A stretch of DNA of 64,000 nt from Leifsonia sp. Root1293. GTDB taxonomy: Bacteria; Actinomycetota; Actinomycetes; Actinomycetales; Microbacteriaceae. The notes under the pieces are model-generated. The model was not told the origin of the DNA. It saw only the letters and a program-made list of their open reading frames with translations, and did no database searches. Made by a program: the position numbers and the translations under genes. Shown piece by piece: positions 46,633 through 60,079 of the stretch (position 1 is the stretch's first letter; every line of letters starts with the position of its first letter). Where the stretch lies: positions 1,026,788 to 1,090,787 of the forward strand of contig NZ_LMEH01000002.1 in assembly GCF_001425325.1 (NCBI RefSeq), in the 5' to 3' direction.

Positions 46633-47280
46633 ATGGACGTCGTCATCGACAACCTGCCACGCTACCTCTCCGGGTTCGGGCTGACCGTGCTCCTGCTCGT
46701 GGTCTCTGCAGTCGCTGCCATGATCATCGGCACGCTCATCGCAGCGATGCGCATCTCGCCAGTCGCATCCCTCCGAGGCTTCGCCACCGTCTACACCGAG
46801 CTCGTGCGCAACACGCCCCTCACCCTGGTGCTGTTCTTCTGCGCGATCATCCTTCCTTATCTCGGTGCGGACTTCTCCTATCTGGTGTTCGCGGCGATCG
46901 GCCTGAGCGTCTACACCTCGCCGTTCGTCGCGGAGGCGCTGCGCTCGGGCATCAACGGTGTCCCCATCGGGCAGGCTGAGGCGGCGCGCAGCTTGGGGTT
47001 CGGCTTCGGGCAGAGCGTCGGTCTCGTCATCCTCCCTCAGGCCTTCAGAATGACCATTCCGCCGTTGATCAATGTGTTCATCGCTCTCACCAAGAACACG
47101 TCGGTCGCCGGAGGATTCTTCGTAGCCGAGCTGTTCACCGTCGGCAAGGAGCTCGCGAACGCCAACGGCAACGCGGTCATCGCCGTCCTCCTGGGCGTTG
47201 CGACCTTCTATCTCATCATCACCGTTCCCCTGGGCCTGCTGGCCGCCCAGATCGAGAAGAGAGTAGCGGTGCAACGATGA
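46633..47280 (+). CDS. gluC: Glutamate ABC transporter permease subunit C
   Basis: A 215-aa inner-membrane permease with about five helices. The HisM/GlnP-type motif is visible (FVAEALRSGINGVPIGQAEAARSLGFG, the EAA loop contacting the ATPase), then LPQAFRMTIPPLINVFIALTKNTSVAGG. A GGAAAGGAGGGAGG site lies before ATG 46633. It overlaps gluD by 4 nt, so the two permease subunits should be made in equal amounts. Confidence 0.94.
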   Translation: MDVVIDNLPRYLSGFGLTVLLLVVSAVAAMIIGTLIAAMRISPVASLRGFATVYTELVRNTPLTLVLFFCAIILPYLGADFSYLVFAAIGLSVYTSPFVAEALRSGINGVPIGQAEAARSLGFGFGQSVGLVILPQAFRMTIPPLINVFIALTKNTSVAGGFFVAELFTVGKELANANGNAVIAVLLGVATFYLIITVPLGLLAAQIEKRVAVQR

Positions 47281-48200
47281 GCGGCTCCAACGTACTTTTC
47301 GATGTTCAAGGCCCCAGGGGGCGGCGTCTCTCGCTCATCCTGTCGATCATCGCTGCAGTCATCCTCCTTCTTGGCGCAGCATGGATCGTGAGCATCCTGG
47401 CCGCGCCCCGTGAGTCCGGCGGCATCACGGTTCCCGGCATGTTCGCGCCGAGCCGGTGGGACATCTTCGCGGACCCCCGGGTCTGGTATCGCATCTGGCT
47501 CGGCGCACTTGCGACCTTGCAGGCGGCCGCCGTTGCTGCCGTCGGCGCGGTGGCCCTCGGCATCGTCTTCTCGCTGCTGCGCAGTGCCACGACTGCGTGG
47601 ATCCGCATCCCCACGACCGTGCTCCTGGAATTCTTCCGTGGCATGCCCGTGCTGCTCATGATGCTCTTCATCCTGCTGGTGGGATCGACAGGGGCGTTCT
47701 GGGCCGTCGTGATCGCCCTGATCATCTACAACGGCGCCCTTATCGGAGAGGCGCTGCGAGCCGGACTCGCGGCGCTGCCGAGAGGTCAGCGAGAGGCGGG
47801 CCTCAGCCTGGGCATGCGGCCGCTCCAGTCGCGCATGCTGGTCGAATTCCCACAGGCCTTCCGACAGATGCTCCCGATCATCGTCGCTCAACTGGTCGTC
47901 CTCCTGAAGGACACCTCGCTCGGCTACATCGTCGGTTACCCCGAATTGCTGCGCACCACGATGAACAACCTCGCGAGCCTTCTCGGAAACCGCTACCTGT
48001 TCTCGCTGTTCGTCGTCACCCTGGTGATCTACCTGATCATGAACCTGAGCCTGTCGTGGTTCGCCCGGTGGCTGTCACGACGCACGGCGAGCGGGGGGAC
48101 GCGCCGGGGCAAGCCCGCCGGTCCGCCCCCGGACCTCGATCAGGCCGTGCTCATGGCGGAGGCGACCGCTCTCGCGCGGTCGTCCGAGAGGACGCAGTAG
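47277..48200 (+). CDS. gluD: Glutamate ABC transporter permease subunit D
   Basis: A 307-aa permease partner of GluC. After a first helix (about 18-40) and an external segment, the core carries TVLLEFFRGMPVLLMMLFILL, IYNGALIGEALRAGLAALPRGQREAGLSLGM (EAA loop) and FPQAFRQMLPIIVAQLVVLLKDTSLGYIVGYPELLR. The C-terminal tail (RRTASGGTRRGKPAGPPPD) is basic and cytoplasmic. It ends the gluABCD operon. Confidence 0.94.
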   Translation: MSGSNVLFDVQGPRGRRLSLILSIIAAVILLLGAAWIVSILAAPRESGGITVPGMFAPSRWDIFADPRVWYRIWLGALATLQAAAVAAVGAVALGIVFSLLRSATTAWIRIPTTVLLEFFRGMPVLLMMLFILLVGSTGAFWAVVIALIIYNGALIGEALRAGLAALPRGQREAGLSLGMRPLQSRMLVEFPQAFRQMLPIIVAQLVVLLKDTSLGYIVGYPELLRTTMNNLASLLGNRYLFSLFVVTLVIYLIMNLSLSWFARWLSRRTASGGTRRGKPAGPPPDLDQAVLMAEATALARSSERTQ

Positions 48201-48243
48201 CCCTCCGGATGCCGCTCGTTCCCCGAGCGCCGCATCGCGCCGG

Positions 48244-48249
48244 TAAACT
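48244..48249 (+). promoter_or_regulatory. -10 element (TAAACT) 8 nt before pheS
   Basis: TAAACT, the best -10 match of its kind in the window, ends 8 nt before GTG 48258. It lies in the 57-bp gap between gluD and pheS, so pheST can be transcribed independently. There is no ribosome site. Confidence 0.55.
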
Positions 48250-48257
48250 TGTGCCTC

Positions 48258-49298
48258 GTGTCTGAACCCACCGAAATCACCGAGGCGAGTGTCGGCGCCG
48301 CCGTCGAGGCCGCGCTCGCAGCCATCGAGGCAGCATCCGACTCCGCAGCCCTCAAGGCGGTCCGCACCGAGCACACGGGGGAGTCCTCCCCACTCGCACG
48401 ACTGAACGGCCAGTTGCGGAGCGTTCCCAACGACCAGAAGGCTGCCCTCGGCAAGCTCGTGGGCCAGGCCCGCGGTCGGGTCAACCTGGCGTTCGCTGCT
48501 CGGGAGTCCGCCATCGTCGAGGCCGAGGCCACTGCCCGCCTCGAGGCGGAACGGGTCGACGTCACGGCCGCCGCTGTGCGCCAGGCCGCCGGAGCGCGGC
48601 ATCCGCTCTCCCTCCTGCAGGATCAGGTCATCGACGTCTTCGTCGGCATGGGGTGGGAGATCGCCGAGGGACCGGAGCTCGAGAGCGAGTGGTTCAACTT
48701 CGACGCGCTGAACTTCGACGCCGACCACCCGGCACGGGCCATGCAGGACACCTTCTTCATCGACCCGCCCGAGGCGCACCTCGTGCTCCGCACCCACACC
48801 AGCCCGGTGCAGGTGCGCACGATGCTCGAGCGCGAGGTTCCGATCTACGTTCTGGCTCCGGGCCGGGTGTTCCGTACCGACGAGCTCGATGCGACGCACA
48901 CCCCTGTGTTCACGCAGTTCGAGGGGTTGGCGGTCGACAAGGGCCTCACCATGGCGCACCTCCGCGGGACGCTCGAGCACTTCGCCCGCACGCTCTTCGG
49001 CGACGGCGCGAAGATCCGCCTGCGTCCGAACTACTTCCCCTTCACCGAACCGTCGGCCGAGCTCGACGTCTGGCACCCCACCTTCGTCGGCGGGGCCCGG
49101 TGGATCGAGTGGGGCGGGTGCGGAATGATCAACCCCAATGTGCTGAAGGCGGCCGGCATCGACCCCGAGGTCTACTCCGGCTTCGCGTTCGGCATGGGCA
49201 TCGAGCGTGCGCTCATGTTCCGCAACGACGTCGAGGACATGCGTGACATCGTCGAGGGCGATGTCCGGTTCAGCCAGCAGTTCGGAATGGTGGTCTAG
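48258..49298 (+). CDS. pheS: Phenylalanyl-tRNA synthetase alpha subunit
   Basis: A 346-aa class II synthetase subunit. The N-terminal coiled coil (to about 95) is followed by [38 protein letters not shown], motif 2 in [36 protein letters not shown], and motif 3 in [22 protein letters not shown] 48258 fits the -10 placement; a TTG at 48249 would overlap the promoter. pheT starts 3 nt after its stop. Confidence 0.97.
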   Translation: MSEPTEITEASVGAAVEAALAAIEAASDSAALKAVRTEHTGESSPLARLNGQLRSVPNDQKAALGKLVGQARGRVNLAFAARESAIVEAEATARLEAERVDVTAAAVRQAAGARHPLSLLQDQVIDVFVGMGWEIAEGPELESEWFNFDALNFDADHPARAMQDTFFIDPPEAHLVLRTHTSPVQVRTMLEREVPIYVLAPGRVFRTDELDATHTPVFTQFEGLAVDKGLTMAHLRGTLEHFARTLFGDGAKIRLRPNYFPFTEPSAELDVWHPTFVGGARWIEWGGCGMINPNVLKAAGIDPEVYSGFAFGMGIERALMFRNDVEDMRDIVEGDVRFSQQFGMVV

Positions 49299-49300
49299 TC

Positions 49301-51820
49301 GTGAGAGTTCCCCTGAGCTGGTTGGCCGAATACGTCGACCTCGTTCCCGGTACGACGACGGGCTCATTGCATGAGGCACTCGTGCGCGTCGGCTTCGAAG
49401 AGGAGGACGTGCACGACTTCGAGCTGAGCGGTCCCATCGTCGTGGGCGAGGTTCTCGAGTTCGTCGAGGAGCCGCAGTCCAACGGCAAGACCATCCGCTG
49501 GTGCCAGGTGCGCGTCGCCCCCGAGGGTGAGACGGCTGCTGATGGCGGCGACGCCGTGCACGGCATCGTCTGCGGTGCAGGCAACTTCTTCGTCGGCGAC
49601 AAGGTCGTCGTGACCCTGCCCGGCTCCGTGCTGCCCGGTCCGTTCCCCATCGCCGCCCGCAAGACCTACGGACACGTCTCCGACGGCATGATCGCCTCGG
49701 CCCGCGAGCTCGGTCTCGGCGAGGAGCACGACGGCATCCTGCGACTGGCCGAGCTCGACCTCGATCCCGCCGTGGGAACCGATGCGATCAGCCTGCTCTC
49801 GCTCGACGACGCCGCCGTGGAGATCAACGTCACCCCCGACCGCGGCTACGCGTTCTCCATCCGCGGGGTCGCCCGCGAGTACGCCCACGCGACCGGCGCC
49901 GCCTTCCGCGACCCTGCTCTCGCCGGCGCCGGAAGCGGCTCGAGTGCCTTCCCCGTCACGATCGCCGACGACGCCCCCGTGCGTGGTCGCGTCGGCGCGA
50001 CGACCTTCGTCACCCGGATCGTCCGAGGTGTCGACCCGACCCGCCGCACTCCCGCTTGGATGATCGCGCGGCTGAAGTTGGCCGGCATCCGCTCGATCTC
50101 CCTGGTCGTCGACATCACCAACTACGTGATGCTCGAACTCGGGCAGCCGCTGCACGGCTACGACCTCGACACTCTCGTCGACGGCATCACCGTGCGCCGG
50201 GCACGCGCCGGGGAGAGCATCGTCACCCTCGACGAGAAGGAGCGCGTGCTCTCCGTCGAGGATCTCCTCATCACCGACGGCGCCGGGCCCATCGGCCTGG
50301 CCGGCGTCATGGGCGGAGCGCGCACCGAGATCGGCAGCGACACGGTCAACGTGCTCATCGAGGCCGCGAACTTCGACCCCGTGTCGATCGCCCGCAGCGC
50401 TCGCAGGCACAAGCTGCCGAGCGAGGCGTCCAAGCGCTTCGAGCGGGGAGTCGACCCTGCCGTCGCCGAGGCTGCAGCAGCCCGCGCGGCCCAGCTGCTC
50501 GCCGAATTGGCCGGCGGGACCGTCGAGGATGCAGCCACCGGCACGGCCCACGTGGAGGCCCGGGCCTCGGTCTTCCTCCCCGACGGTTTCGTCTCCGGGC
50601 TCATCGGAGTCGAGTACACCGACGAGGAGATCCGCACGGTGCTCGTCGAGATCGGTGCCCGGGTCGAAGAGGTCGACGGCGGGCTCGCCGTCACGCCGCC
50701 GAGCTGGCGCCCCGACATCGTGGGCAAGGCCGACCTCGCCGAGGAGGTCGCCCGCATCAACGGCTACGACCGCATCCCCGCAGTGCTTCCCGTCGCCCCT
50801 CCTGGACGCGGCCTCACCCGCGCTCAGCGCCTGCGGCGTATCACCGCTGACGTGCTCGCCGGCGGCGGCCTCACCGAGGTCCTGGCCTACCCATTCGTCA
50901 GTGCCGCGGATGCCGCAGCCTTCTCCAGCCTCCAGGGAGAGATCGCGCAGCCCGTGCGCGTGGCGAACCCGCTCGATGGGGCTCGACCGCTGCTGCGCAC
51001 GTCGCTCCTGCCCGGCCTCGCCGACATCGCGCACCGCAACCTGTCGCGCGGCATCACCGACCTCGCGATCTTCGAGACCGGACTCGTCACCCTGCCCACG
51101 GCATCCGGCAGCTTCGGCAGTGCCACCCTGCCCGTCGGTGACGCCCGGCCGGACGCGGATGTGCTCGCAGCCCTCGACGCCGGGATCCCGAGCCAGCCGC
51201 GGAACGTCGCAGCACTGCTCGTCGGCAACGCCATCGTTCGGCAGCCGGGCCAGGCTCCCGTGGCCTGGGACTGGCAGGATGCGATCGGTGTCGCCCGGCG
51301 CCTCGGCACGGCCCTCGACGTCGACCTCGTCGTCGAGCAGGGTTCCCACCCGGCGTTCCACCCCGGCCGCACCGCGCGCATCGTCGCAGCCGGTGAGACC
51401 GTCGGCTTCGCCGGCGAACTGCTGCCCGATCTCGCTGCATCCGCCGACCTCCCACGCACCGTCGCGGCCGTCGAACTCGACCTCGATGCGCTCATCCGCC
51501 TCGGCCGGTCCGAGATCCTCGCCCGACCCGTGCAGACCAAGCCGGCCGCGACCCAGGATCTCTCCCTCGTCGTGGCGACGGATGTCCCTGCCGGTGCCGT
51601 GCGCGCCGCCATCGTCGAGGGAGCCGGCGACCTCCTCGAAGAGGCCAGGCTCGTCGACGACTATCGTGGCGCCGGACTGCCGGAAGGCACCAAGAGCCTC
51701 ACATTCGCGCTGCGGTTCCGCGCCGCCGATCGCACGCTCACAGCCGCCGAGGCCTCCGAGGCCAAGCTCGCTGGCGCGGCTCGGGCCGCTGAGTTGCACG
51801 GGGCGCACCTCCGGGACTGA
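49301..51820 (+). CDS. pheT: Phenylalanyl-tRNA synthetase beta subunit
   Basis: An 839-aa subunit. MRVPLSWLAEYVDL starts the protein; a tRNA-binding (EMAP-like) domain covers about 40-160 (VVGEVLEFVEEPQSNGKTIRWCQV...), then B3/B4 editing domain (GIRSISLVVDITNYVMLELGQPLHGYD), B5 domain, a catalytic-like core (GLTEVLAYPFVS), and the C-terminal anticodon-binding FDX domain (FPAT-like: KPAATQDLSLVV, ending LRFRAADRTLTAAEASEAK). The order is standard. A long hairpin follows 6 nt after the stop. Confidence 0.97.
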   Translation: MRVPLSWLAEYVDLVPGTTTGSLHEALVRVGFEEEDVHDFELSGPIVVGEVLEFVEEPQSNGKTIRWCQVRVAPEGETAADGGDAVHGIVCGAGNFFVGDKVVVTLPGSVLPGPFPIAARKTYGHVSDGMIASARELGLGEEHDGILRLAELDLDPAVGTDAISLLSLDDAAVEINVTPDRGYAFSIRGVAREYAHATGAAFRDPALAGAGSGSSAFPVTIADDAPVRGRVGATTFVTRIVRGVDPTRRTPAWMIARLKLAGIRSISLVVDITNYVMLELGQPLHGYDLDTLVDGITVRRARAGESIVTLDEKERVLSVEDLLITDGAGPIGLAGVMGGARTEIGSDTVNVLIEAANFDPVSIARSARRHKLPSEASKRFERGVDPAVAEAAAARAAQLLAELAGGTVEDAATGTAHVEARASVFLPDGFVSGLIGVEYTDEEIRTVLVEIGARVEEVDGGLAVTPPSWRPDIVGKADLAEEVARINGYDRIPAVLPVAPPGRGLTRAQRLRRITADVLAGGGLTEVLAYPFVSAADAAAFSSLQGEIAQPVRVANPLDGARPLLRTSLLPGLADIAHRNLSRGITDLAIFETGLVTLPTASGSFGSATLPVGDARPDADVLAALDAGIPSQPRNVAALLVGNAIVRQPGQAPVAWDWQDAIGVARRLGTALDVDLVVEQGSHPAFHPGRTARIVAAGETVGFAGELLPDLAASADLPRTVAAVELDLDALIRLGRSEILARPVQTKPAATQDLSLVVATDVPAGAVRAAIVEGAGDLLEEARLVDDYRGAGLPEGTKSLTFALRFRAADRTLTAAEASEAKLAGAARAAELHGAHLRD

Positions 51821-51826
51821 ACCGTC

Positions 51827-51888
51827 GCGCTGTCGAATCCGCGTCGCGCCCTCGAAACTTCGAGGGCGCGACGCGATTTCGACAGCGC
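51827..51888. repeat. 62-nt hairpin after pheT
   Basis: Arms GCGCTGTCGAA-TC-CGCGTCGCGCCCTCGAA and its mate at 51859-51888 form a stem of about 28 bp, broken only by one 2x2 mismatch, with a 2-nt tip. It is perfectly placed to end pheST transcription, although it lacks a T run and is symmetrical on both strands. Confidence 0.85.
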
Positions 51889-51999
51889 AGTCGCTTCCGC
51901 TGTTCCGTCCGAGGCTGCAGTTCCTCCGACTTGGCGACGATCGACGCCAGATTCTTGCGCCATTTGCAGGATTGTGTCGACGACCGGTAGGGTCACTGC

Positions 52000-52083
52000 A
52001 TGCCCACCGCACAGCCCACAGTCTCGCGCACCGCGCGCGTGGGTTCCGTGCTGCCCCGACGCCGGGTCGAGCGCCGACTCTAG
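52000..52083 (+). CDS. Possible Arg-rich leader peptide of the arg operon
   Basis: A 27-codon frame beginning at an ATG 6 nt after TAGGGT, hence potentially leaderless. It contains seven arginines, including the cluster PRRRVERRL before the TAG stop codon. The stop lies at the foot of a stable hairpin whose 5' arm can instead pair with sequence inside the last Arg codons. This looks like an attenuator, but GC-rich noncoding frames are Arg-rich by chance in this genome, so support is weak. Confidence 0.3.
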   Translation: MPTAQPTVSRTARVGSVLPRRRVERRL

Positions 52084-52127
52084 GCGACCTCGCACCGACG
52101 GCGTAGCCGTTGGTCGTGAGCGTCGCC
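52083..52127 (+). terminator. Candidate attenuator hairpin before argC
   Basis: GGCGAC/GTCGCC closes the base, and CCGACGGC/GCCGTTGG the top around a GTA loop, with small bulges. Its 5' arm overlaps the alternative stem CGAGCGCC/GGCGACCTCG (52068-52092), so the two are mutually exclusive. There is no T run; blocking argC translation instead of termination is possible. Confidence 0.4.
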
Positions 52128-52165
52128 GCATCAGCCTCGACAGCTCTCGACCCTAAGGTGGAATC

Positions 52166-53209
52166 ATGACGTTCTCGGTCGCCGTCTCCGGCGCATCCGG
52201 CTATGCAGGTGGCGAACTGCTGCGCCTGCTGGCCTCGCATCCCGATCTCGAGGTGCGCACCGTCACCGCGCACCAGAACGCCGGCCAGAAGCTGGTCGCG
52301 GCCCAGCCGCACCTGCGCAGCTACGGCGACCTGGTGCTGCAGCCCACGACCGCTGACGTCCTCGCCGGCCATGAAGTCGTGTTCCTCGCGCTCCCGCACG
52401 GCAAGTCCGGCGAGGTGACGGCGCAGCTGGACCCCCACACCCTCGTCATCGACTGCGGCGCCGATCACCGACTCGAGAGCGAGGCCGACTGGGCGGCGTT
52501 CTACGGCGGTGACCACCACGGCGCCTGGACCTACGGGGTGCCGGAGCTTCCCCGCACGAACGGGGACCAGCGCGCCGACCTCGCCGGGTCACGTCGCATC
52601 GCGGCTCCCGGTTGCAACGCGAGCACCATCGCGCTCTCGCTCGCCCCGGGCATCCTCGCCGGGGTCATCGAGGAGGAGGACCTGGTCTCGGTGCTCGCCG
52701 TCGGACCATCGGGCGCCGGAAAGAGTCTCAAGGTGAACCTTCTCGCCAGCGAGATCCTCGGCTCGGCCAATCCCTATGCGGTCGGCGGCAGCCACAGGCA
52801 CGTCCCCGAGATCCAGCAGGCGCTCCGGGCGGCCGGAGCGAGCGCTCCCACCATCTCGTTCACACCCGTGCTGGTGCCGATGTCGCGAGGAATCCTCGCC
52901 GTCAGCACGGCGCGGATCGTTCCGGGCACGGATGCAGCCGACATCCGCCGCGCGTGGGAGACGGCCTACTCCGGTGAACCCTTCGTGCAGCTGCTCCCCG
53001 AGGGCGAGCAGCCGCGCACCGCCGACGTGCTGGGCGCCAACACGGCCCTTCTCGGGTTGGAGATCGACCAGGCGGCCGGCCGTGTCGTCGTCACCGCGGC
53101 CGTCGACAACCTCGTCAAGGGCACAGCCGGAGCCGCCATCCAGTCAGCCAACATCGCCCTCGGCCTTCCGGAGACCACAGGTCTCCCCGTGAACGGAGTC
53201 GCACCGTGA
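52166..53209 (+). CDS. argC: N-acetyl-gamma-glutamyl-phosphate reductase
   Basis: A 347-aa NADPH-dependent reductase, third step of arginine synthesis. [19 protein letters not shown] binds the cofactor; the catalytic Cys is in [18 protein letters not shown], and the catalytic His region in [14 protein letters not shown]. It is the first structural gene of argCJBDF-H; its stop overlaps argJ (GTGA). Confidence 0.97.
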   Translation: MTFSVAVSGASGYAGGELLRLLASHPDLEVRTVTAHQNAGQKLVAAQPHLRSYGDLVLQPTTADVLAGHEVVFLALPHGKSGEVTAQLDPHTLVIDCGADHRLESEADWAAFYGGDHHGAWTYGVPELPRTNGDQRADLAGSRRIAAPGCNASTIALSLAPGILAGVIEEEDLVSVLAVGPSGAGKSLKVNLLASEILGSANPYAVGGSHRHVPEIQQALRAAGASAPTISFTPVLVPMSRGILAVSTARIVPGTDAADIRRAWETAYSGEPFVQLLPEGEQPRTADVLGANTALLGLEIDQAAGRVVVTAAVDNLVKGTAGAAIQSANIALGLPETTGLPVNGVAP

Positions 53210-54357
53210 CAGTCACCGCCCCCCTCGGCTTCGAGGCATCGGGGATCGCCGCAGGCATCAAGACCTCCGGCGCCGCCGACCTCGCCCTCATCGTCAATCG
53301 CGGCCCGTCGCAGCAGGCGGCGGTGGTCTTCACGAGCAATCGCGCGAAGGCGAACCCCATCCTGTGGTCGCAGCAGGTGATCGTCGACGGCGTCGCGAGC
53401 GCGATCGTGCTGAACTCCGGCGGCGCCAACTGCTTCACGGGCCCGCAGGGCTTCCAGGTCACGCATCGCACGGCGGAAGCCGTCGCCGAGGCGCTCCACG
53501 TCTCGGCCGGCGACGTGCTCGTCTGCTCCACAGGGCTCATCGGCGACCAGCTCGACCCCGAGGTCCTGGCCGCCGGCGTCGTGAGTGCCGCCTCGGCGCT
53601 CAGTGCCGACGGGGGAGCCGACGCGGCCCTCGCCATCATGACGACGGACTCCAGGCCGAAGACCTCGGTCGTCCAGCGCGACGGCTGGAGCCTCGGGGGC
53701 ATCGCCAAGGGTGCCGGCATGCTCGCGCCCGGGCTCGCCACCATGCTCGTCGTCATCACGACGGATGCCGATCTCACTGCATCAGCCCTCGATGCATCGC
53801 TCCGCTCGGCCACACGGGTGACCTTCGATCGGCTCGACTCCGACGGCTGCATGTCGACCAACGACCAGGTGTCGCTGCTCGCGTCCGGCGCCTCCGGGAT
53901 CACGCCGAACGTCGACGACTTCACCGCGGCCCTGACCGAGCTGTGCCGCGACCTCGCCCTGCAGCTCCAGAGCGACGCCGAGGGCGCCAGCCACGACATC
54001 GCCATCGAGGTCGTCGGCGCCGTGAGCGAACTCGACGCCGTCGAGGTGGGACGCTCCGTCGCCCGCAACAACCTCTTCAAGGCGGCGATCTTCGGCAACG
54101 ATCCCAACTGGGGCCGCGTCCTGGCCGCCATCGGAACGACGAGCGCGACCTTCGACCCCTACAACGTCGACGTCTCGATGAACGGCGTCCGCGTCTGCTC
54201 CGAGGGCCGGCCCGACCGCTCGCGCGACGAGGTCGACCTCGCTCCGCGGGCCGTGCACGTCCTCATCGACCTCCAGGTCGGTGAGGCGCAGGCCACCATC
54301 TGGACCAACGACCTCACGCACGACTACGTGCATGAGAACAGCGCGTACGCGAGCTAG
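53206..54357 (+). CDS. argJ: Bifunctional ornithine acetyltransferase / N-acetylglutamate synthase
   Basis: A 383-aa self-cleaving enzyme that recycles the acetyl group from N-acetylornithine to glutamate. The cleavage site is Ala-Thr in [15 protein letters not shown] (T179), whose threonine becomes the nucleophile of the beta chain. [11 protein letters not shown] and FNDPNWGR-like [14 protein letters not shown] are conserved. Whether it also uses acetyl-CoA is not visible; the absence of argA and argE in the operon fits the cyclic pathway. Confidence 0.97.
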   Translation: MTVTAPLGFEASGIAAGIKTSGAADLALIVNRGPSQQAAVVFTSNRAKANPILWSQQVIVDGVASAIVLNSGGANCFTGPQGFQVTHRTAEAVAEALHVSAGDVLVCSTGLIGDQLDPEVLAAGVVSAASALSADGGADAALAIMTTDSRPKTSVVQRDGWSLGGIAKGAGMLAPGLATMLVVITTDADLTASALDASLRSATRVTFDRLDSDGCMSTNDQVSLLASGASGITPNVDDFTAALTELCRDLALQLQSDAEGASHDIAIEVVGAVSELDAVEVGRSVARNNLFKAAIFGNDPNWGRVLAAIGTTSATFDPYNVDVSMNGVRVCSEGRPDRSRDEVDLAPRAVHVLIDLQVGEAQATIWTNDLTHDYVHENSAYAS

Positions 54358-54367
54358 GAGGCGACGG

Positions 54368-58843
<4,476 letters not shown>

Positions 58844-58851
58844 AGTCGCTC

Positions 58852-59457
58852 ATGCTCGACCGCGCCGCCCTGTCCCGGGACGCCGTCGAGGTCGCCCCGG
58901 AGCTTCTCGGCGCCCTCCTCACCCACCGCACTGGCGAGGGCGATGTGACGGTGCGGCTCACCGAGGTCGAGGCCTATCGGGGTCTCGGCCAGGATCCCGG
59001 CTCGCATGCCCATCGAGGTATGACTCCGCGAACGACGACGATGTTCGGTGATGCCGGCCATCTGTACGCCTACTTCACCTACGGCATGCACACCTGCGTC
59101 AACATCGTCTGCTCACCGGCGGGATCGGCATCCGCCGTCCTGCTGCGAGCCGGCGAGGTCGTCGACGGGATCGATCTCGCGCGGAGTCGTCGGCCATCGG
59201 CGACGCGAGATCGAGACCTGGCGCGCGGTCCGGCGAGGCTGGCCAGCGCGCTCGGCATCCGTCTGGCCGAGGACGGAGCAGATCTCTTCGCCGACCCGTT
59301 CGCACTCCTGGCGGCGGATGCCGGCGTCGGCGTCGCGAGCGGGCCGCGCGTCGGCGTCTCGGGTGCAGGGGGAGGCGCTGCCTACCCGTGGCGGTTCTGG
59401 ATTCCCGGCGATCCGACGGTGTCGGCCTATCGACGGCACGCGCGATCGCACGACTGA
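58852..59457 (+). CDS. 3-methyladenine DNA glycosylase (AAG/MPG family)
   Basis: A 201-aa repair glycosylase for alkylated bases. LLGALLTHRTGEGDVTVRLTEVEAYRG contains the catalytic glutamate (EVEAY), followed by DPGSHAHRGMTPRTTTMFGDAGHLYAYFTYGMHTCVNIVC and a DLARGPARLASALG motif, all typical of the AAG family. ATG 58852 starts 8 nt after the argH stop codon without a strong ribosome site. It may be co-transcribed with argH; tyrS follows in the same direction after two minus-strand genes, as in many actinobacteria. Confidence 0.93.
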   Translation: MLDRAALSRDAVEVAPELLGALLTHRTGEGDVTVRLTEVEAYRGLGQDPGSHAHRGMTPRTTTMFGDAGHLYAYFTYGMHTCVNIVCSPAGSASAVLLRAGEVVDGIDLARSRRPSATRDRDLARGPARLASALGIRLAEDGADLFADPFALLAADAGVGVASGPRVGVSGAGGGAAYPWRFWIPGDPTVSAYRRHARSHD

Positions 59458-59509
59458 TCGATCCGCGAGGGCGAGTGCGGGGAACCGCGATGGGCCGGGT
59501 GCTGGAACC

Positions 59510-60079
59510 TCAGCTGAGGGCGAGGTGCACGATGGCGCCGCACAGGCAGGCCCAGATGAGGCTGGCCATCGTGCCGATGATGAACCTCTCGCGTGCCTCG
59601 GACGACTCGAGTTCGGTGAAGCGGCCGACACCCTTGACCGCCACGACGATCGCCAGTCCCTCGGGGAAGCCGGCGATGATGGTCGCCACCGTCGCGAAGC
59701 GCTCCAGCACGCCGATCGTCTGTCCTCCCCGCAGGATCTCGCGACCCGTCGCCTCTCCGTCGCGGATGCCCTCGACGAGGATGCCGCCGTGCACGCCGGT
59801 GCGCACGGTGCCCTTGGTCGCGAGGTCGAGGGCGAGCACCGCGGCCGGGCCGCCGCCGAAGACGGCGAGGGCCATCGCGCCGATGACGACCACGATCGTC
59901 AGCAGCGGTTCGATCTGGCCCATGGCCAGCCAGGCGAGAACGAATGCCGCGGCGAGCGATCCCGCCGCAGCCCACGTCATCACCCGGTCCGGGCGGAGGA
60001 AAGCGATGACGGCGAAGGTCGCTCCAGCACCCAGCACGAGCACGAGCAGCAACCAGATGACGATGGTGACGGCGATCAT
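59510..60079 (-). CDS. Integral membrane protein, unknown function
   Basis: A 189-aa protein with probably five helices (about 3-25, 33-53, 58-80, 118-150 and 165-187) and a charged loop between helices 3 and 4 (LATKGTVRTGVHGGILVEGIRDGEATGREILRGG). No enzymatic motif is seen. Its ATG overlaps the stop codon of the SatD-like gene by 4 nt, so the two are co-expressed and may act together, as the satD-neighbouring membrane proteins do in other Gram-positive genomes. Confidence 0.8.
   Translation of the reverse strand: MIAVTIVIWLLLVLVLGAGATFAVIAFLRPDRVMTWAAAGSLAAAFVLAWLAMGQIEPLLTIVVVIGAMALAVFGGGPAAVLALDLATKGTVRTGVHGGILVEGIRDGEATGREILRGGQTIGVLERFATVATIIAGFPEGLAIVVAVKGVGRFTELESSEARERFIIGTMASLIWACLCGAIVHLALS

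Larger units (their letters stand above)
51889..52165 (+). promoter_or_regulatory. arg operon leader region
   Basis: Between the pheT hairpin and argC. TTGCAG (51964-51969), 18 nt, TAGGGT (51988-51993) is a fair promoter with a predicted start at about 52000. An alternative TAAGGT at 52154 lies 6 nt before the argC ATG, and AAGGTGG there can also serve as the argC ribosome site. A hairpin GGCGAC.../...GTCGCC spans 52083-52127 and a competing one spans 52068-52092. No clear ArgR box was found by eye. Confidence 0.5.

Noticed and set aside
51974..52156. 60-codon frame upstream of argC
   Set aside because: It begins without a promoter or ribosome site and lies in a different reading frame from the better-placed leader ATG; composition is random-like.
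49364..52519. 1051-codon minus-strand frame across pheT and the arg leader
   Set aside because: It is antisense to pheT, lacks recognisable motifs and is explained by G/C at third positions.
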